This document shows positions 6,321 through 13,422 of a stretch of 13,713 nucleotides of DNA, piece after piece; positions within the stretch are counted from its first letter, which is position 1, and the number at the start of each line of letters is the position of its first letter. The notes under the pieces were generated by a model. The model was not told where the DNA came from, searched no databases, and saw only the letters and a program-made list of their open reading frames with translations. The DNA is taken from contig CAJQRR010000040.1 of assembly GCA_905612385.1 (NCBI GenBank), positions 1 to 13,713 on the forward strand, given 5' to 3'. This DNA is from an uncultured Candidatus Pelagibacter sp. (GTDB taxonomy: Bacteria; Pseudomonadota; Alphaproteobacteria; Pelagibacterales; Pelagibacteraceae). Made by a program: the position numbers and the translations under genes.

Positions 6321-7598
6321 ATGAGCTCTGAAGCTAAAGTTTCCTACGATTTAAAAAGATTTGCTGGTATTAAAAAAGATTATACTTCTGAAGAAGTGGA
6401 GAGACTTAGAGGTTCAATAAAAATTGAATATTCGATGTGTAAACATCAATCTAAAAAATTATGGGATCTTTTAAATTCTGAAAATTATATTAATACTTTA
6501 GGATCATTATCTGGAAACCATGCAATTCAACATGCCAAAGCTGGCTTAAAGGCAATTTATTTAAGTGGGTGGCAGGTTGCTGCTGATGCAAATACTGCTG
6601 GAGAGATGTACCCTGATCAATCTTTATATCCTTACGACAGTGCACCAAAATTAGTTGAGTCGATGAATAATGCCCTAATTAGAGCAGACCAAATTCAACA
6701 TATGGAATTACATGATGGTGATATGCGGTCGAAGGATAGAACAGATTATATGCTTCCAATCATTGCAGATGGTGAAGCAGGATTTGGTGGACCATTAAAT
6801 GTTTTTGAATTAACGAAAAAATTTATTAAAGCAGGAGCTGCTGGAGTTCACTTTGAAGATCAATTGGCTAGTGAAAAAAAATGTGGTCATATGGGTGGAA
6901 AAGTTTTAGTTCCAACTGGTACTATGATTAAAAATTTAAAAGCTGCAAGACTTGCTGCAGACATTGCAGATGTGCCTCTAATAATTTTAGCAAGAACAGA
7001 TGCCAATGCTGCAAAACTAATTACGAACGATTTTGATGAAAATGATAAACCATTTTTAACAGGCGAAAGATCTCCTGAAGGTTTTCATTATGTTAAACAA
7101 GGTATTGAACAAGCTATCTCAAGAGGATTAGCTTATGCACCTTATTCAGATTTAATTTGGTGTGAAACAGCAACACCAAATTTTGAGGAAGCAAAAAAAT
7201 TTGCAGATGCAATTCATGAAAAATTCCCTGGTAAATTATTAGCTTACAACTGCTCTCCTTCTTTTAATTGGAAGAAACATTTATCGGATGTTGAAATTGC
7301 AACATTCCAACAAAAAATTAGTGAAATGGGTTATAAATTTCAATTCATTACACTTGCAGGATTTCATACACAAAACATTGCAATTTTTGAACTTGCTGAA
7401 AAATACAAAACTGAAGGAATGACTGCGTATTCTAAAATTCAAGAACTTGAATTTGCTAGAGAGAAGGATGGCTACACAAGTGTCAAGCACCAACGTGAAG
7501 TTGGTACATCTTATTTTGATGCAGTCTCAAATACTATAAGTAGTGGAAAAAGCTCTACAACTGCAATGGAAGGCTCAACAGAGTCTGAGCAATTTTAA
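6321..7598 (+). CDS. aceA: Isocitrate lyase (AceA)
   Basis: AceA splits isocitrate into succinate and glyoxylate, the first step of the glyoxylate bypass, in the cytosol as a Mg2+-dependent tetramer. The 425-residue length fits the short bacterial form (E. coli about 434). Seen in order are a [35 protein letters not shown] block (61-91, matching the family's substrate-phosphate and Mg2+ region), [10 protein letters not shown] (148-157), the signature KKCGHM (186-191) with catalytic Cys188, ARTDA for Mg2+ binding, NCSPSFNW, and a family-typical C-terminus ending GSTESEQF. All key residues are intact. No malate synthase gene is in the window, so the partner enzyme is encoded elsewhere. The gene faces the ScfR/RamB-type regulator across shared operators; RamB controls aceA in corynebacteria, which supports local regulation. 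No clear ribosome-binding site precedes the ATG. Confidence 0.97.
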   Translation: MSSEAKVSYDLKRFAGIKKDYTSEEVERLRGSIKIEYSMCKHQSKKLWDLLNSENYINTLGSLSGNHAIQHAKAGLKAIYLSGWQVAADANTAGEMYPDQSLYPYDSAPKLVESMNNALIRADQIQHMELHDGDMRSKDRTDYMLPIIADGEAGFGGPLNVFELTKKFIKAGAAGVHFEDQLASEKKCGHMGGKVLVPTGTMIKNLKAARLAADIADVPLIILARTDANAAKLITNDFDENDKPFLTGERSPEGFHYVKQGIEQAISRGLAYAPYSDLIWCETATPNFEEAKKFADAIHEKFPGKLLAYNCSPSFNWKKHLSDVEIATFQQKISEMGYKFQFITLAGFHTQNIAIFELAEKYKTEGMTAYSKIQELEFAREKDGYTSVKHQREVGTSYFDAVSNTISSGKSSTTAMEGSTESEQF

Positions 7599-7638
7599 TT
7601 ATTCTTTAATACACCATCAAATAGGATTAAATATTTAG

Positions 7639-7932
7639 ATGCTTATAAGTAGTTTCTTTTTAATCATTCTTTATATTTCACACAGATATATTGTTGCATG
7701 GATAAATTTTTACAATAATTCAGATAAACGTTTTGGTAACTCTATCTGGCGTTGGACATATGACTATAAAGTATTAGGAGATAGAGATATTTCTGATCTA
7801 GATGATAAGCCTTTTGTAAGACAAAGAAGAATTAGAAATCGTACTATTTCAATAATGTACTGCAATTTTTTCTTAGGATTTGTTGTATTGATGTCTTTTG
7901 TAAGTGAATTACTTATATTGATTTTACAGTAA
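7639..7932 (+). CDS. Small two-helix membrane protein of unknown function
   Basis: This 97-residue frame has a hydrophobic N-terminus (about 2-22), a polar centre with a RQRRIRNR basic patch (about 61-68), and a second hydrophobic segment (about 74-96). The positive-inside rule would put the central loop in the cytoplasm with both ends outside. AGGA at 7623-7626 lies 12 nt upstream, a weak ribosome-binding site. It follows aceA after 40 bp without a visible terminator, so it may share the aceA transcript. I do not recognise a family. The opposite-strand frame (7764-8048) would cover the Fur-box region and was judged a shadow. Confidence 0.6.
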   Translation: MLISSFFLIILYISHRYIVAWINFYNNSDKRFGNSIWRWTYDYKVLGDRDISDLDDKPFVRQRRIRNRTISIMYCNFFLGFVVLMSFVSELLILILQ

Positions 7933-7947
7933 TTATTTATGTATAGT
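7918..7947 (+). promoter_or_regulatory. Putative fbpA promoter
   Basis: TTGATT (7918-7923) and TATAGT (7942-7947) are separated by 18 bp, giving a start near 7954, just ahead of the Fur-box-like palindrome. The -10 overlaps a perfect 6-bp inverted repeat, ATAGTG-cga-CACTAT (7943-7957). Another possible -10, GATAAT (7965-7970), lies inside the palindrome itself. Confidence 0.4.
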
Positions 7948-7955
7948 GCGACACT

Positions 7956-7980
7956 ATTGCGATTGATAATCATTCGCAAT
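7956..7980. promoter_or_regulatory. Fur-box-like palindrome upstream of fbpA
   Basis: A 25-bp inverted repeat centred on 7968 begins ATTGCGA and ends TCGCAAT, with symmetric mismatches only at 7963/7973 and at the centre. The inner 19 bp (7959-7977) agree with the E. coli Fur consensus at 14 positions, including TGATAATCATT. It ends 50 bp before an iron-binding-protein gene, so iron-dependent repression is the natural reading. The binding protein could be Fur or a Fur-family relative such as Irr. Confidence 0.75.
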
Positions 7981-8029
7981 GTTAATAGTAAGCATTCTAA
8001 TCTAATTAAATTAACATAAAAGAAAGAAA

Positions 8030-9052
8030 ATGATGAAAAAACTGACAATTATTGCATTTTTCATGGCTTTATTTGCAAACATGACGTTTGCTGCTGAAGT
8101 TAATGTATTCAGTGCAAGACATTACGATTCAGACGTTCAACTTTACGAAAAATTTACAGCTAAAACTGGAATTAAAGTAAATATTGTATCTGGTAAAGAT
8201 AAGGCTCTTCAAAAAAGAATAACTGAAGAAGGTGCTGATTCAAAAGCTGACCTTTATATTACTGCTGATGCAGGAAGATTAGGTGCATTCGCTGCAAAAG
8301 GAATGTTCCAAAATTCTATGTCTCCAGCAATTAAAGCTGCCGTTCCAGCAAACTTTAGAACTTCTAAATGGACTGGAATAGCTAAGAGAGCAAGAATTAT
8401 GTATTACTCACCTGAAAGAGTAAATGCAAACGAACTAAATGGTATGACTTATGAAGGTCTTGCTGATCCAAAATGGAAAGGTAGAGTTGTTATAAGACAA
8501 TCTAACAATATCTATAACCAATCTCTTGTTGCTTCATTAGTTAAAAATAATGGAAAAAAAGCAACTGCAGAATGGGCTAAAGGAATAGTTGCTAACATGG
8601 CTAGAGATTCTAAAGGAAACGATAGAGCTCAAATTTTAGCTGTAGCAGCTGGTGAAGCTGATATAGCTGTAGCTAATACGTACTACTTAGCTTTGATGTT
8701 ATCTGGAAAAAAAGGTCCAGAACAACAAGCAGCAGCTAAAAAAGTTCTACCATTCTTTCCTAATCAAGGAGATAGAGGAACTCACATGAACATTAGTGGT
8801 GGTGGTGTATTAAAAAATGCTCCAAACGCAGCTAATGCAATTAAACTACTTGAGTTTTTATTAACTAAAGAAGCACAAACACATATAGTTAATAATACAT
8901 TTGAATATCCAATGATTGATGGTGTTGAGCCTCATGCATTAGTTAAACAAATGGGTCTTGGTTACAAACAAGATTTAGAAACTAAAGTAGCAAATTACGG
9001 AAAAAACCAAGCTGCAGCATTAGAAGTAATGTTAGCTGCAAAGTGGAAGTAA
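8030..9052 (+). CDS. fbpA: Periplasmic Fe(III)-binding protein of an ABC importer (FbpA/FutA/SfuC-type)
   Basis: The 340-residue protein begins with a clear Sec signal peptide (KK, then a hydrophobic stretch) with likely cleavage after TFA at residue 21, giving a mature start of AEVNVFSARHYDSD. The ARHYDSD motif and the later NTYYLALM (paired tyrosines) match iron ligands of the FbpA/FutA class, which bind Fe3+ directly. A full class-1 type 2 periplasmic fold follows, with FFPNQGDRGTHMNISGGG typical of this group. In Pelagibacter the homologue is called sfuC and is reported to rise strongly under iron limitation. A Fur-box-like site lies upstream. Two adjacent ATGs (8030, 8033) are possible after a purine-rich AAGAAAGAAA; the first is given. 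The cognate fbpB and fbpC lie downstream but are separated by two other ORFs. Confidence 0.95.
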   Translation: MMKKLTIIAFFMALFANMTFAAEVNVFSARHYDSDVQLYEKFTAKTGIKVNIVSGKDKALQKRITEEGADSKADLYITADAGRLGAFAAKGMFQNSMSPAIKAAVPANFRTSKWTGIAKRARIMYYSPERVNANELNGMTYEGLADPKWKGRVVIRQSNNIYNQSLVASLVKNNGKKATAEWAKGIVANMARDSKGNDRAQILAVAAGEADIAVANTYYLALMLSGKKGPEQQAAAKKVLPFFPNQGDRGTHMNISGGGVLKNAPNAANAIKLLEFLLTKEAQTHIVNNTFEYPMIDGVEPHALVKQMGLGYKQDLETKVANYGKNQAAALEVMLAAKWK

Positions 9053-9059
9053 GTAATAA

Positions 9060-9245
9060 GTGAAAAAGAATTTATTTAATATTGATGAGAATAAATCTTC
9101 CGATGTATATGGGTCGCAAACTCTGAAAGCTTGTGATCCGTGTGCAGCAGAGTGTGAAAAAATCAATAGAAAAATAAATAATAGAAAATTATCAGATATT
9201 AAAGACGAAGAGGTTGCACATATCCTTTCTCCCTTTAATACATAG
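9060..9245 (+). CDS. Possible 61-residue cysteine-motif small protein in the iron operon
   Basis: The frame starts with GTG only 7 nt after the fbpA stop, with GGAAG (9045-9049) 10 nt upstream inside the end of fbpA. It contains no internal methionine. The product is charged and soluble, with ACDPCAAEC at 24-32 giving C25-x2-C28-x3-C32, a spacing suited to a metal or iron-sulfur site, although a fourth ligand is not obvious. I recognise no family. Its place between an Fe3+-binding protein and a peroxiredoxin invites a metal-handling guess, but it could also be a non-coding spacer that is open by chance. Confidence 0.45.
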   Translation: MKKNLFNIDENKSSDVYGSQTLKACDPCAAECEKINRKINNRKLSDIKDEEVAHILSPFNT

Positions 9246-9262
9246 TTTTCTTTTTAATGATT

Positions 9263-9316
9263 GTGCTCATAATCTTTAATGAGGTATTTACCCTACCTAC
9301 ATTAAGTTATGAGCAC
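9263..9316 (+). ncRNA. Long 21-bp hairpin, structured intercistronic element before the peroxiredoxin gene
   Basis: GTGCTCATAA (9263-9272) pairs perfectly with TTATGAGCAC (9307-9316). After a small internal loop TTAATG (9276-9281) pairs with CATTAA (9300-9305). Then AGGTA (9282-9286) pairs with TACCT (9294-9298), leaving a 7-nt loop. Neither strand has a U-run after the stem, so this is not a standard terminator. It may stabilise the fbpA mRNA 3' end, act as a leader structure for the peroxiredoxin gene, or be a protein-binding palindrome. Confidence 0.6.
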
Positions 9317-9367
9317 TAAAAAATTCAAATGTCAGTAATACAATTAAATAAACATTTAAAAAACAAT

Positions 9368-9372
9368 AGGAA
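9368..9372 (+). promoter_or_regulatory. Ribosome-binding site choosing the peroxiredoxin start
   Basis: AGGAA lies at 9368-9372, 4 nt before ATG 9377. The upstream in-frame ATG at 9329 has no such sequence and would add 16 residues not typical of the family, so 9377 is preferred. Confidence 0.55.
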
Positions 9373-9376
9373 TAGA

Positions 9377-9883
9377 ATGATTGAAGGAAAAAAATGTTCA
9401 AGTGTAGTTTTAAAAACAAGAAAAATTGGTAAATGGGTTGATGTTAGTACTGACGATATATTCAAAGGTAAAAAGGTAATACTATTTTCATTGCCAGGTG
9501 CATTTACACCCACATGTTCTGAAAAACAGTTACCAGGCTTTGAAAAAAATTATGATAAATTGTTAGGTCTAGGTATTAACGAGGTTTATTGCATTAGTGT
9601 TAATGATGGCTTTGTGATGAATGCTTGGGCAGATCAACAAAAATTAACAAAAGTTAAGGTTTTACCAGATGGAAATGCAGACTTTACACGTTCAATGGGG
9701 ATGTTAATTGATAAAAAGCATTTAGGCTTTGGTCTAAGAAGCTGGAGATATTGTGCAATAATTAATGACGGTATTGTTGAAAAATGGTGGCAAGAAGATG
9801 GTATGAATAATGACGGAAGTGATCCTGATCCATATGAACAAACAACTCCTGAGAACTGCATAGAATATCTATCAAGCAAGTAA
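9377..9883 (+). CDS. Peroxiredoxin, Prx5/hybrid-Prx subfamily
   Basis: This thiol peroxidase of the Prx5-like AhpC/TSA group has 168 residues from the preferred start. It reduces H2O2 and organic peroxides in the cytosol. The family N-terminus (MIEGKKCSSVVLKTR), DIFKGKKVILFSLPGAFTPTCS with the peroxidatic Cys47, CISVNDGFVMNAWA, LPDGNADFTRSMGM and a conserved RSWRYCAIINDG strand are all seen. Further cysteines include Cys7 and one in ENCIEYL near the C-terminus; which, if any, resolves the disulphide is not clear. The longer start at 9329 gives 184 residues. Lying between fbpA and fbpB, it may limit Fenton-type damage during iron uptake, which is inference from position only. The upstream 21-bp hairpin and the downstream fbpB leader element flank it on both sides. 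Confidence 0.93.
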   Translation: MIEGKKCSSVVLKTRKIGKWVDVSTDDIFKGKKVILFSLPGAFTPTCSEKQLPGFEKNYDKLLGLGINEVYCISVNDGFVMNAWADQQKLTKVKVLPDGNADFTRSMGMLIDKKHLGFGLRSWRYCAIINDGIVEKWWQEDGMNNDGSDPDPYEQTTPENCIEYLSSK

Positions 9884-9921
9884 TTTAGAAAAATAAATAA
9901 TTTATAAAAAGATTTAAGAAT

Positions 9922-10018
9922 TAATACTCATAATCTCTCTCTCAAATTGGTTTTGAGGTTAATATTAATCTCTCCTGGCAACAGGGGAGGTTTCTTAAAT
10001 ATAGTTATTGGAGTATTA
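9922..10018 (+). promoter_or_regulatory. Candidate structured RNA leader of fbpB (three-way junction sequestering the SD)
   Basis: TAATACTC (9922-9929) is perfectly complementary to GAGTATTA (10011-10018), closing a domain with two internal hairpins. P2 pairs CTCAAA (9941-9946) with TTTGAG (9952-9957). P3 pairs 9967-9977 with 9982-9992 around a GCAA tetraloop. The closing helix covers most of GGAG (10010-10013), the only Shine-Dalgarno-like sequence before the fbpB ATG at 10025. The 9-mer TAATCTCTC occurs twice (9931-9939, 9966-9974), so the upstream copy could displace the 5' side of P3. It matches no riboswitch class I can recall. Confidence 0.5.
9967..9992 (+). terminator. P3 hairpin with short U-rich tail: possible terminator or attenuator
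   Basis: An 11-bp stem (two G-U pairs) with a GNRA-type GCAA loop is followed by TCTTAAAT. This is the most GC-rich hairpin in the window. The U-tract is short, so termination would be weak. It could end the fbpA-peroxiredoxin transcript or attenuate read-through into fbpB. Confidence 0.4.
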
Positions 10019-10024
10019 TAAATT

Positions 10025-11644
10025 ATGGGAATTAAAAATTTTAACATTTGGTACATAAGTAGTTTTTTAATATCTATAGCTGTTGCTATCCCAATACTTA
10101 CTATCTGTGCAGGTTTTTTTGAAAATACTAGTAATTATTATTCGATACTAAAGGATACTTTTTTATTTGATTATATTAATCACTCACTAATTTTATTAAT
10201 GGGTGTACTATTTTTAACTTTTATCATTGGAGTGGGTACCGCATATCTTGTATCTTTCTATAATTTTCCAGGTTCAAATTTTTTTAAATGGGCATTAATA
10301 TTATCATTCGCAGTACCACCCTATATATACGCATACTCATTAACAGCCTTCTTTGAAAATTATGGTACAGCTTTTTCAATACTAACCAATGTATTTGGAG
10401 AAGGTGAATACAATAAACACATACCTAAAATGGATGGCATGTTTGGTGCAATCATTTCTTTATCATTTTCATTGTTTGGATATGTTTATATTTTAACAAG
10501 AGCATCATTTCATTACCAATCTCAAAACTTAATTGATTTAGGTAAAAATTTAGGATTTTCAAAAAATAAATCATTTTTTAAAATTATTTTACCTTCAGCC
10601 AGACCAGCTATAGTTGCTGGACTTTCTTTAGTTGCAATGGAAACGTTATCAGATTTTGGAACAGTGGATTTCTTTAATGTATCAACACTAACTACAGGAA
10701 TTTATAATGCATGGATTTCTTTTGATGATTTATCTTTAGCTAATAGGTTATCTTTTTTTCTTTTAATTTTTATTTTAGGATTATTTGTTCTTGAAAACTT
10801 TTCTAGGAAAAAAGCTCAATATCACTCCCCAACAAAAAGTGGCTTTAAATCTAAAACTTTAATTAAATTAGATAGATCAAAATCAACTCTAGCTATTATT
10901 TTTTGTAGCTTTATTTTTTTTGCCAGTTTTATGTTTCCAGTTTTACAAATGCTTTATTGGACAATAATTTTTCCAAAATATTTTAATGATTTAAATATAA
11001 TTAGTTTATTTATTAATACTGGAATATTAGTTTTATTAGCAAGCACTGTTTTGATAACATTTGCCTTCATTTCAAACTATGGAAATAGAGTTACAAAAAG
11101 TAAATTATTAGAAGCACTAACTACATTTTCTATTTCTGGGTACGCAATACCGGGGGTAATTTTAGCTGTTGCGTTTATAAGCTTTGTGGCCTGGTTTGAT
11201 AATACTGTTGTCCAGTATTTCGGATTTAAAACCATCAAAACTATATTTATTGGTTCAATATTGGGACTTATAAGTGTTTATTTTGTAAGGTTTTACTCTT
11301 TAGCCTGTAATGGCATAAAGTCTGGCTATCTTAAGATTAACTATTCAATAGATGAGAGTGCTTATTTATTGGGTTATTCCAAGTTTAAAACATTTAAAAA
11401 TATTCACTTTCCTTACCTAAGAAACTCTATTCTGTTAATTGGATTAATAATTGCAATTGAAATAATTAAGGAGCTACCAATTACACTTATCATGAGACCA
11501 TTTAATTTTGAAACATTTGCTACCACGGCCTATATATATGCGTCTCAAGACCTATTAGAGGCTGCTGCAGTTCCATCTTTATTTCTTATATTAATTACAA
11601 GTACTTTTATTTTAATTACTTCTAGATATACTTTAAGAGATTAA
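10025..11644 (+). CDS. fbpB: Fe(III) ABC transporter permease, two fused domains (FbpB-type)
   Basis: This 539-residue inner-membrane protein contains two consecutive ABC permease halves, as in FbpB/SfuB, so one chain supplies the whole transmembrane channel, about 12 helices. Each half has the cytoplasmic coupling (EAA-like) loop that docks the ATPase: DLGKNLGFSKNKSFFKIILP (171-190) and DESAYLLGYSKFKTF (443-457), each followed by a conserved Pro and a helix. The halves are joined by a polar linker at about 258-288 (RKKAQYHSPTKSGFKSK). The ATG at 10025 lies 11 nt after GGAG, which may be masked by the upstream RNA helix; a TATTAT at 10014-10019 would alternatively allow a leaderless transcript. 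It is followed 2 bp later by fbpC, so the pair is co-translated. Confidence 0.94.
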   Translation: MGIKNFNIWYISSFLISIAVAIPILTICAGFFENTSNYYSILKDTFLFDYINHSLILLMGVLFLTFIIGVGTAYLVSFYNFPGSNFFKWALILSFAVPPYIYAYSLTAFFENYGTAFSILTNVFGEGEYNKHIPKMDGMFGAIISLSFSLFGYVYILTRASFHYQSQNLIDLGKNLGFSKNKSFFKIILPSARPAIVAGLSLVAMETLSDFGTVDFFNVSTLTTGIYNAWISFDDLSLANRLSFFLLIFILGLFVLENFSRKKAQYHSPTKSGFKSKTLIKLDRSKSTLAIIFCSFIFFASFMFPVLQMLYWTIIFPKYFNDLNIISLFINTGILVLLASTVLITFAFISNYGNRVTKSKLLEALTTFSISGYAIPGVILAVAFISFVAWFDNTVVQYFGFKTIKTIFIGSILGLISVYFVRFYSLACNGIKSGYLKINYSIDESAYLLGYSKFKTFKNIHFPYLRNSILLIGLIIAIEIIKELPITLIMRPFNFETFATTAYIYASQDLLEAAAVPSLFLILITSTFILITSRYTLRD

Positions 11645-11646
11645 TT

Positions 11647-12705
11647 ATGAGTAAAAATTTTTTAGAAATTAAAGATGTAACTTTTGAGGCAAGCAAAGTT
11701 AATAAAGTTCACAATGTATCTTTTAATATTGAAAAAGAAGGAGACATTATATGCTTATTAGGACCATCTGGAATTGGAAAAACTACAATATTAAGATCCA
11801 TTGCTGGTTTAACAAATATTAAATCTGGTGAAATTATATTAAAAAATAAAGTTCTATCTTCAGAGAAAGTACATGTAGAACCTGAAAATAGAAATATATC
11901 GTTATCATTCCAGGATAACTGTTTATTTCCACATTATAATGTTTTAAAAAACATTGAATTTGGTGCCGAAAGGAACAAAAGAAAGAAACAAATTATATCT
12001 ACTGAGGAAATAATTAAATTCTTAAATCTTGAAAAAATTAAAGATAAGTTTCCACATCAAATCAGTGCAGGTGAAGCACAAAGAGCAGCTCTAGCAAGGT
12101 CATTAGTTACAAAGCCAGATTTACTATTATTAGATGAACCACTTTCAAATGTTGATCAAAGTTTTAAAGAAGAGATCCAAGTTAAATTAAAACAAATTTT
12201 AACTGAACATAAAATAACAACTATAATTGTAACACATGACTCGTATGAAGCTTTTTATCTAGGTACTAAATGTGGAATAATTCTAGACGAACAATTAAAA
12301 CAATTTGACGATCCTTATAATGTTTATCATTTTCCAAATTCAGTAGAGGTAGTAAGGTTTTTAAATAGAGGAATTTTAATTCCAGCAAAAGTTACTGGAG
12401 AAAATAGCTTAGAGAGTGTTGACCTAGGAACTGTTACTGGTAATTTTATTAAGCATTACCCAAAAGGATCAGAGGTTCAGCTTTTATTACAACCAGAGGA
12501 TCTAGAGCATGATGATCAAAGTAACTTAAAATTAGAAGTTGTTGATAGAAAGTTCAGAGGTACCAATTTTATTTACACACTTAAAACTGTAGGTAATAAA
12601 TTGATACCAGTATTTGTACACTCTCATCATATTCATCAGCATCAGGTAGATGAAAAATTTGGTATCAAGTTACCTATAAATATTGATCATATAGTTTGCT
12701 TCTAA
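11647..12705 (+). CDS. fbpC: Fe(III) ABC transporter ATP-binding protein (FbpC-type)
   Basis: This 352-residue protein is the ATPase that powers FbpB at the cytoplasmic membrane face. The nucleotide-binding domain shows Walker A GPSGIGKTT (39-47), Q-loop SFQD (87-90), an ABC signature reading ISAGEAQR (139-146) in place of LSGGQ, Walker B LLLLDEP (159-165), D-loop SNVD (167-170) and switch His in VTHD (195-198). A C-terminal TOBE-like regulatory domain (about 240-352) ends with a histidine-rich stretch, HSHHIHQHQ at 325-333; similar but shorter His clusters are usual in this group. Start ATG is 2 nt after the fbpB stop. The substrate call rests on fbpB and fbpA nearby; the ATPase alone would fit other CUT1/sulfate/iron-class importers. 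Confidence 0.93.
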   Translation: MSKNFLEIKDVTFEASKVNKVHNVSFNIEKEGDIICLLGPSGIGKTTILRSIAGLTNIKSGEIILKNKVLSSEKVHVEPENRNISLSFQDNCLFPHYNVLKNIEFGAERNKRKKQIISTEEIIKFLNLEKIKDKFPHQISAGEAQRAALARSLVTKPDLLLLDEPLSNVDQSFKEEIQVKLKQILTEHKITTIIVTHDSYEAFYLGTKCGIILDEQLKQFDDPYNVYHFPNSVEVVRFLNRGILIPAKVTGENSLESVDLGTVTGNFIKHYPKGSEVQLLLQPEDLEHDDQSNLKLEVVDRKFRGTNFIYTLKTVGNKLIPVFVHSHHIHQHQVDEKFGIKLPINIDHIVCF

Positions 12706-12723
12706 TATAAAAGTTAAATTATA

Positions 12724-13422
12724 ATGAATAAAAAATTAAAAACCCTTACCAAGGGAATAGCAGATGTAAGTCCACTAATGATACCTATAGTACCTTTTGG
12801 AATTATATTTGGTGTTATTGGTATGGAATTAGGTTTAAGCCCGTATATGACATTTGGAATGTCCGTTATAATTTTTGGTGGTGCTTCTCAAATAGTTTTA
12901 TTGCAATTATTCTCTGGTGGAGCCTCATCTTTAGTAACGATAACATCTGTAGGTGCAGTTAATTCAAGACATTTATTATATGGTGCAGTTTTTTCAGAAT
13001 ATTTGTCTCATTTAAAATTGTCATGGAAAGTTATTTTATCATATGTATTAATTGATCAAGCATTCGCTGTTTCAAATACTTATTTTAAAAAAAATAAAGA
13101 AAATGAGTTTAAACATTACCACTTATTGGGAGCTGGCTTTACTTGTTGGACTGTTTGGCAAATTTCAACAATTTTAGGGATAGTTTTAGGGTCAGTTGTT
13201 CCAGAAGAGCTAGGATTAAGCTTTACAATTTCTTTAACCTTTTTGGCTTTGTTGATTAATGATTTTAGAAAGTTTAAAAATATTATTGTAATGCTGGTAT
13301 CAGGTATTGTTGCAACTATTGGATATAATGCGATACCATTTCAGGCCTACATTATTGTGGCAGCATTATCAGCCTTACTGGTTGCTACATTATTAACCTT
13401 AATAAATTTAAAGAAAAAATAA
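12724..13422 (+). CDS. azlC: AzlC family branched-chain amino-acid exporter, large subunit
   Basis: This 232-residue polytopic membrane protein has the AzlC fold. It starts with a GIADVSPLMIPIVPFGIIFG block and contains FGGASQIVLLQLF (about 51-63), NSRHLLYGA (80-88) and a DQAF motif near 111-114. AzlC works with AzlD to export branched-chain amino acids (4-azaleucine resistance in Bacillus; the E. coli pair is YgaZH, valine export). It follows fbpC after 18 bp on the same strand, with no obvious terminator, and overlaps azlD by one base. The exported substrate is inferred from the family. Confidence 0.92.
   Translation: MNKKLKTLTKGIADVSPLMIPIVPFGIIFGVIGMELGLSPYMTFGMSVIIFGGASQIVLLQLFSGGASSLVTITSVGAVNSRHLLYGAVFSEYLSHLKLSWKVILSYVLIDQAFAVSNTYFKKNKENEFKHYHLLGAGFTCWTVWQISTILGIVLGSVVPEELGLSFTISLTFLALLINDFRKFKNIIVMLVSGIVATIGYNAIPFQAYIIVAALSALLVATLLTLINLKKK

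Noticed and set aside
7943..7957. Hairpin ATAGTG-cga-CACTAT as terminator of the upstream membrane-protein gene
   Set aside because: The stem is short and AT-containing, there is no following U-run, and it overlaps a better promoter call.
7764..8048. 94-residue minus-strand frame opposite the small membrane protein and the fbpA promoter
   Set aside because: It would cover the Fur-box region and the fbpA start, is Ser/Phe/Ile-rich low-complexity, and has no ribosome-binding site or family likeness.
9329..9376. Upstream in-frame ATG of the peroxiredoxin gene (adds 16 residues)
   Set aside because: It has no ribosome-binding site and the added Asn/Lys-rich stretch is not part of the Prx5-type N-terminus, whereas ATG 9377 has AGGAA in front.
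9922..10018. Known riboswitch classes (glycine, purine, TPP, SAM-V) for the fbpB leader
   Set aside because: I could not find the conserved core sequences of any of these; only isolated short likenesses such as CTCTC near GGCAA.
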